Assembly: GCA_039029455.1 (NCBI GenBank)
Contig: JBCCGE010000046.1
Location: forward strand, 1-24,653
Origin: JBCCGE01 sp039029455
GTDB lineage: Bacteria; Pseudomonadota; Gammaproteobacteria; Arenicellales; Poriferihabitantaceae
Reading direction: 5' to 3'
Length of the DNA: 24,653 nucleotides
Shown: positions 22,648 through 24,653 of the stretch, piece by piece
How the letters are laid out: every line of letters starts with the position of its first letter
Numbering within the stretch: position 1 is the stretch's first letter
The notes under the pieces: generated by a model
Seen by the model: only the letters and a program-made list of their open reading frames with translations
Told to the model about the DNA's origin: nothing
The model's database searches: none
Position numbers and translations under genes: made by a program

Positions 22648-23988
22648 ATGACCCGAGTTGCGATATTGGGCGCGGGCCCTTCCGGTACCGCACAGTTAAG
22701 AGCCTTCGCTTCAGCCAAAGCCAAAGGCGCTGATATCCCGGAAATAGTGTGTTACGAGAAGCAGTCTGACTGGGGCGGCCTCTGGAACTATACGTGGCGA
22801 ACCGGACTGGACGAAAACGGAGAGCCAGTGCACGGCAGTATGTACCGTTACCTGTGGTCCAATGGTCCCAAAGAGTGCCTCGAATTTGCAGACTACAGCT
22901 TCGAAGAGCATTTTGGCCGGGCCATTCCATCCTATCCGCCGCGTGCTGTCCTCGCGGATTACATCAAGGGTCGAGTGGAAAAAGCGGGTGTCCGTGAATA
23001 CTGCAAGTTCAATCATGCTGTGCGTCATGTCAGTTATGACGACAAAACGGACATGTTCACCGTAACGGTTAAGGATCTGGTAAACAACACTCAAAGCAGC
23101 GAGGAGTTTGACTACGTCATTTGCTGTACCGGACATTTCTCCACACCGAATGTGCCCTATTTTGAAGGCTTCGATACGTTCAACGGCCGGGTTTTACATG
23201 CACACGATTTTCGCGATGCAATGGAGTTCAAAGACAAGGACATACTGATTATTGGAACCAGCTATTCGGCGGAAGACATTGGATCTCAGTGCTATAAATA
23301 CGGTGCCAGGTCCATTACGGTCAGTCATCGCACCGCACCCATTGGCTTTCACTGGCCGGACAACTGGCAGGAAGTTCCGCTGTTACAGAAGGTCGAAAAT
23401 AAAACCGCTTACTTTAAGGACGGAACCAGTAAGGAAATTGACGCCGTGATCCTTTGCACGGGCTACCTGCATCATTTCCCATTTATGGAAGATGATCTGA
23501 GACTGGTAACGACCAACCGTCTTTACCCCGATGGCCTCTATAAGGGCGTCGTCTGGCAGGATAATCCCAAAATGATGTACATCGGTATGCAGGATCAGTG
23601 GTACACATTTAACATGTTTGATGCTCAGGCCTGGTACGCGAGAGATGTGATCATGGAACGAATTGAGCTGCCGGAAAAAGCAGCCATGGAGGCTCATACC
23701 AAAGAGTGGGATGCCCGTGAGGGCACTCTGACCGGCTGGGAAGACATGATTCCTTATCAGGGTGACTACGTACAAATGCTGATTGATGAAACCGACTATC
23801 CGTCGTTTAACATCAAAGGTGTTAACGAGACGTTTTATCAGTGGGAACACGATAAGCACCACGACATCATGGGGTTTCGAAATAATTCGTACACCTCACT
23901 GATGACGGGGAACAAGCAGCCGCCTCATCATACATCCTGGCTGGAGGAACTGGACGATTCGATGGAGAACTATCTGAAAGCCGGGTAG
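22648..23988 (+). CDS. tmm: Trimethylamine monooxygenase (flavin-containing monooxygenase)
   Basis: This 446-residue enzyme matches bacterial Tmm along its whole length. The FAD site is VAILGAGPSGTAQLRAF (residues 4-20). SMYRYLWSNGPKECLEF contains Asn72, at the position of the conserved catalytic Asn of Methylophaga FMO. The FMO fingerprint is FNGRVLHAHDF (178-188), and the NADPH site is IIGTSYSAEDIGSQCYKYG (from Gly203). The C-terminal WYTFNMFDAQAWYARDVIM and SLMTGNKQPPHHTSWL segments are also typical. Tmm oxidises trimethylamine to its N-oxide in the cytoplasm with NADPH and oxygen, feeding methylamine use as energy or nitrogen source in marine bacteria. GGAG lies about 9 nt before the ATG. 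No TMAO demethylase (tdm) or TMAO transporter gene is in the window; a permease lies upstream. Confidence 0.96.
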   Translation: MTRVAILGAGPSGTAQLRAFASAKAKGADIPEIVCYEKQSDWGGLWNYTWRTGLDENGEPVHGSMYRYLWSNGPKECLEFADYSFEEHFGRAIPSYPPRAVLADYIKGRVEKAGVREYCKFNHAVRHVSYDDKTDMFTVTVKDLVNNTQSSEEFDYVICCTGHFSTPNVPYFEGFDTFNGRVLHAHDFRDAMEFKDKDILIIGTSYSAEDIGSQCYKYGARSITVSHRTAPIGFHWPDNWQEVPLLQKVENKTAYFKDGTSKEIDAVILCTGYLHHFPFMEDDLRLVTTNRLYPDGLYKGVVWQDNPKMMYIGMQDQWYTFNMFDAQAWYARDVIMERIELPEKAAMEAHTKEWDAREGTLTGWEDMIPYQGDYVQMLIDETDYPSFNIKGVNETFYQWEHDKHHDIMGFRNNSYTSLMTGNKQPPHHTSWLEELDDSMENYLKAG

Positions 23989-24149
23989 GGTCACCACCGC
24001 AAATTAATGCTGGAGCTGCCGTGATTTGGTGCAGATCAAACGCGGCGCTTTACTCTGAGGTTGAATGGCCGGGTTTTTGACACCGGCCTAACAACACAGA
24101 ATTACAATGACCTTCATTGCGGAGCCTTTTATATGTGGTAATGAATAGG

Positions 24150-24210
24150 CGCCAGCAACTGGTCAGGCCAATACGATATTGGACCGATAGGTGCTAATCT
24201 GAAGTTGGCG
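24150..24210 (+). other. Two-layer stem-loop, candidate structured RNA element
   Basis: An outer stem CGCCA/TGGCG (24150-24154 with 24206-24210), continued by ACT/AGT after a 3-nt bulge, encloses an inner stem CCAATA-CGA-TATTGG (24168-24182). The inner stem is extended by GGT/ACC (24161-24163 with 24183-24185). The nested pairing is more than a simple dyad and could form in a transcript. It does not match a riboswitch class I know. Confidence 0.35.
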
Positions 24211-24260
24211 TAGAATAACGGCAGGCTTGAAAAAAAATTCCCATCCTTGGGTTCTTCAAA

Positions 24261-24303
24261 GTTCCGCTACATAAATCGGAGGTGAAGGAGGTGGTAGCGG
24301 AAC
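24261..24303 (+). other. Perfect 10-bp inverted repeat with a GGAGG-rich 23-nt loop
   Basis: GTTCCGCTAC (24261-24270) pairs exactly with GTAGCGGAAC (24294-24303). The loop holds GGAGGTGAAGGAGGTG, with two Shine-Dalgarno-like or CsrA-type GGA sites. It could be a regulatory RNA hairpin, or the start region of the short frame at 24291. Confidence 0.45.
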
Positions 24304-24395
24304 AACGCGAATGGGACCAGTCGAATCGTTTGACATCCCCCAAACGTTGCTACAGTTTAACCGGTCTTGCGACGAAGTCAACCGATAATCGGTAA
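24291..24395 (+). CDS. Possible 34-codon small ORF (uncertain)
   Basis: A GTG at 24291 opens a frame of 34 codons ending in TAA, with GGAGG (24278-24282) 8 nt upstream at good spacing. The frame would begin MVAEQREWDQSNRLTSPKRC. Both the ribosome site and the start codon lie in the loop of the 10-bp hairpin 24261-24303. There is no family resemblance, and the length is short enough to be chance. An ATG frame of 25 codons at 24311 is the alternative but lacks a properly spaced ribosome site. Confidence 0.15.
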   Translation: MVAEQREWDQSNRLTSPKRCYSLTGLATKSTDNR

Positions 24396-24537
24396 AAAAA
24401 CACCGTTCATCTATATTTAGATACCGCTCATCACATTCTTTTGATATTTAATTTTCGAAAAAGTGTCATGAAATCAGCTTGATAACTCTATCTTTGAAAA
24501 TGTTCATTAACTTTCCGAGCAATTATTACCATTTTGT

Positions 24538-24653
24538 ATGGTTAACTTCTCTGCGCAAAGTCTGCCTGAGGGGCCCTGCATTGCGATGATTACGGTGGGA
24601 TGGCGTGAATGGGTTGCGTTGCCGGAACTCGGAATTTTGCGGATAAAGGCCAA
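24538..24653 (+). CDS. ATP-dependent zinc protease family protein (3'-truncated)
   Basis: A frame from the ATG at 24538 runs off the right edge after 38 codons. It contains MITVGWREWVALPELGILRIKAK, which matches the opening of the ATP-dependent zinc protease (Zn_protease) family, whose members begin with a GWREWV-x-L-P-x-L-G-x-x-x-I-K-A-K stretch leading into a D-T-G-A-R-T/S-S-A-L-H active-site motif. That motif would lie just outside the window. Members are small retropepsin-like proteins, often encoded near RimK-type ATP-grasp ligases. The start is not certain: an internal ATG 48 bases on (Met17) is also possible, and no Shine-Dalgarno sequence is evident. Confidence 0.8.
   Translation, partial: MVNFSAQSLPEGPCIAMITVGWREWVALPELGILRIKA

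Larger units (their letters stand above)
23989..24537. other. 549-bp intergenic region rich in inverted repeats
   Basis: No full gene is visible, but six inverted repeats occur within about 330 bp. They are GGCCGG/CCGGCC (24067-24088), CAATGA/TCATTG (24105-24119), a two-layer stem at 24150-24210, a 10-bp stem at 24261-24303, CGTTTG/CAAACG (24327-24346) and the palindrome ACCGATAATCGGT (24381-24393). None is followed by a T-run. The last 140 bp before the next gene are AT-rich and probably hold its promoter. A structured RNA, operators, or both are possible. Confidence 0.5.

Noticed and set aside
24168..24182. Guanidine-II (mini-ykkC) riboswitch, suggested by ACGA in the loop of CCAATACGATATTGG
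   Set aside because: The class needs two GC-rich hairpins with ACGR tetraloops; the stem here is AT-rich, the loop is not a clean tetraloop and no second copy exists.
24381..24393. ACCGATAATCGGT followed by an A-run as a minus-strand terminator
   Set aside because: Read on the minus strand, the T-run comes before the hairpin, not after it.

Overview
The window looks like chromosomal DNA of a heterotrophic, probably marine, gammaproteobacterium. This is inferred from moderate GC content, mixed ATG/GTG/TTG starts, a close homologue of bacterial trimethylamine monooxygenase (Tmm), and an ATP-dependent zinc protease of proteobacterial type at the right edge. No rRNA, tRNA, CRISPR array, insertion sequence or prophage structural gene is visible. 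The genus cannot be fixed from the sequence alone.

Layout. Positions 1-2269 (+) hold a PhzF-type isomerase cut by the left edge, a cupin protein, an ABM-type small monooxygenase-like protein and a GFA/CENP-V zinc protein. Positions 2582-4552 (+) encode a membrane O-acyltransferase with a C-terminal SGNH domain. A TetR regulator (4571-5212, -) diverges from a Tat-exported flavin amine oxidase (5291-6790, +), and two near-identical 15-bp operators lie between them. Next on + come a phytanoyl-CoA-dioxygenase-like enzyme, a TauE/SafE permease, a GNAT acetyltransferase, a DOPA-dioxygenase-like protein and a HAD phosphatase (to 10146). On the minus strand, 10200-13451 carries an AruI-like thiamine-diphosphate decarboxylase 3 nt behind a large polytopic membrane protein. 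Positions 13559-15429 (-) carry a GNAT and a MocR-type GntR/aminotransferase regulator, divergent from a LysE/RhtB exporter (15517-16134, +). A secreted protein of unknown function follows (16615-17547, +).

Positions 17612-21177 (-) form the least ordinary unit. It is a tight three-gene operon encoding a papain-like peptidase fused to an alpha/beta-hydrolase, a GH108 muramidase (1 nt away), and an agmatine-deiminase-family enzyme with a signal peptide (16 nt away). Divergent from it are a BenE-type permease and then Tmm (22648-23988, +). The last 549 noncoding bases before a truncated zinc-protease gene contain an unusual concentration of inverted repeats.

Taken together, the window is an accessory/metabolic region rich in amine and guanidino chemistry: amine oxidase, AruI-like decarboxylase, agmatine deiminase, Tmm, amino-acid exporter and acetyltransferases. 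It is punctuated by local regulators with visible operator-like dyads. The best candidates for something undescribed are the peptidase-hydrolase/muramidase/deiminase operon and the dyad-rich region downstream of tmm.
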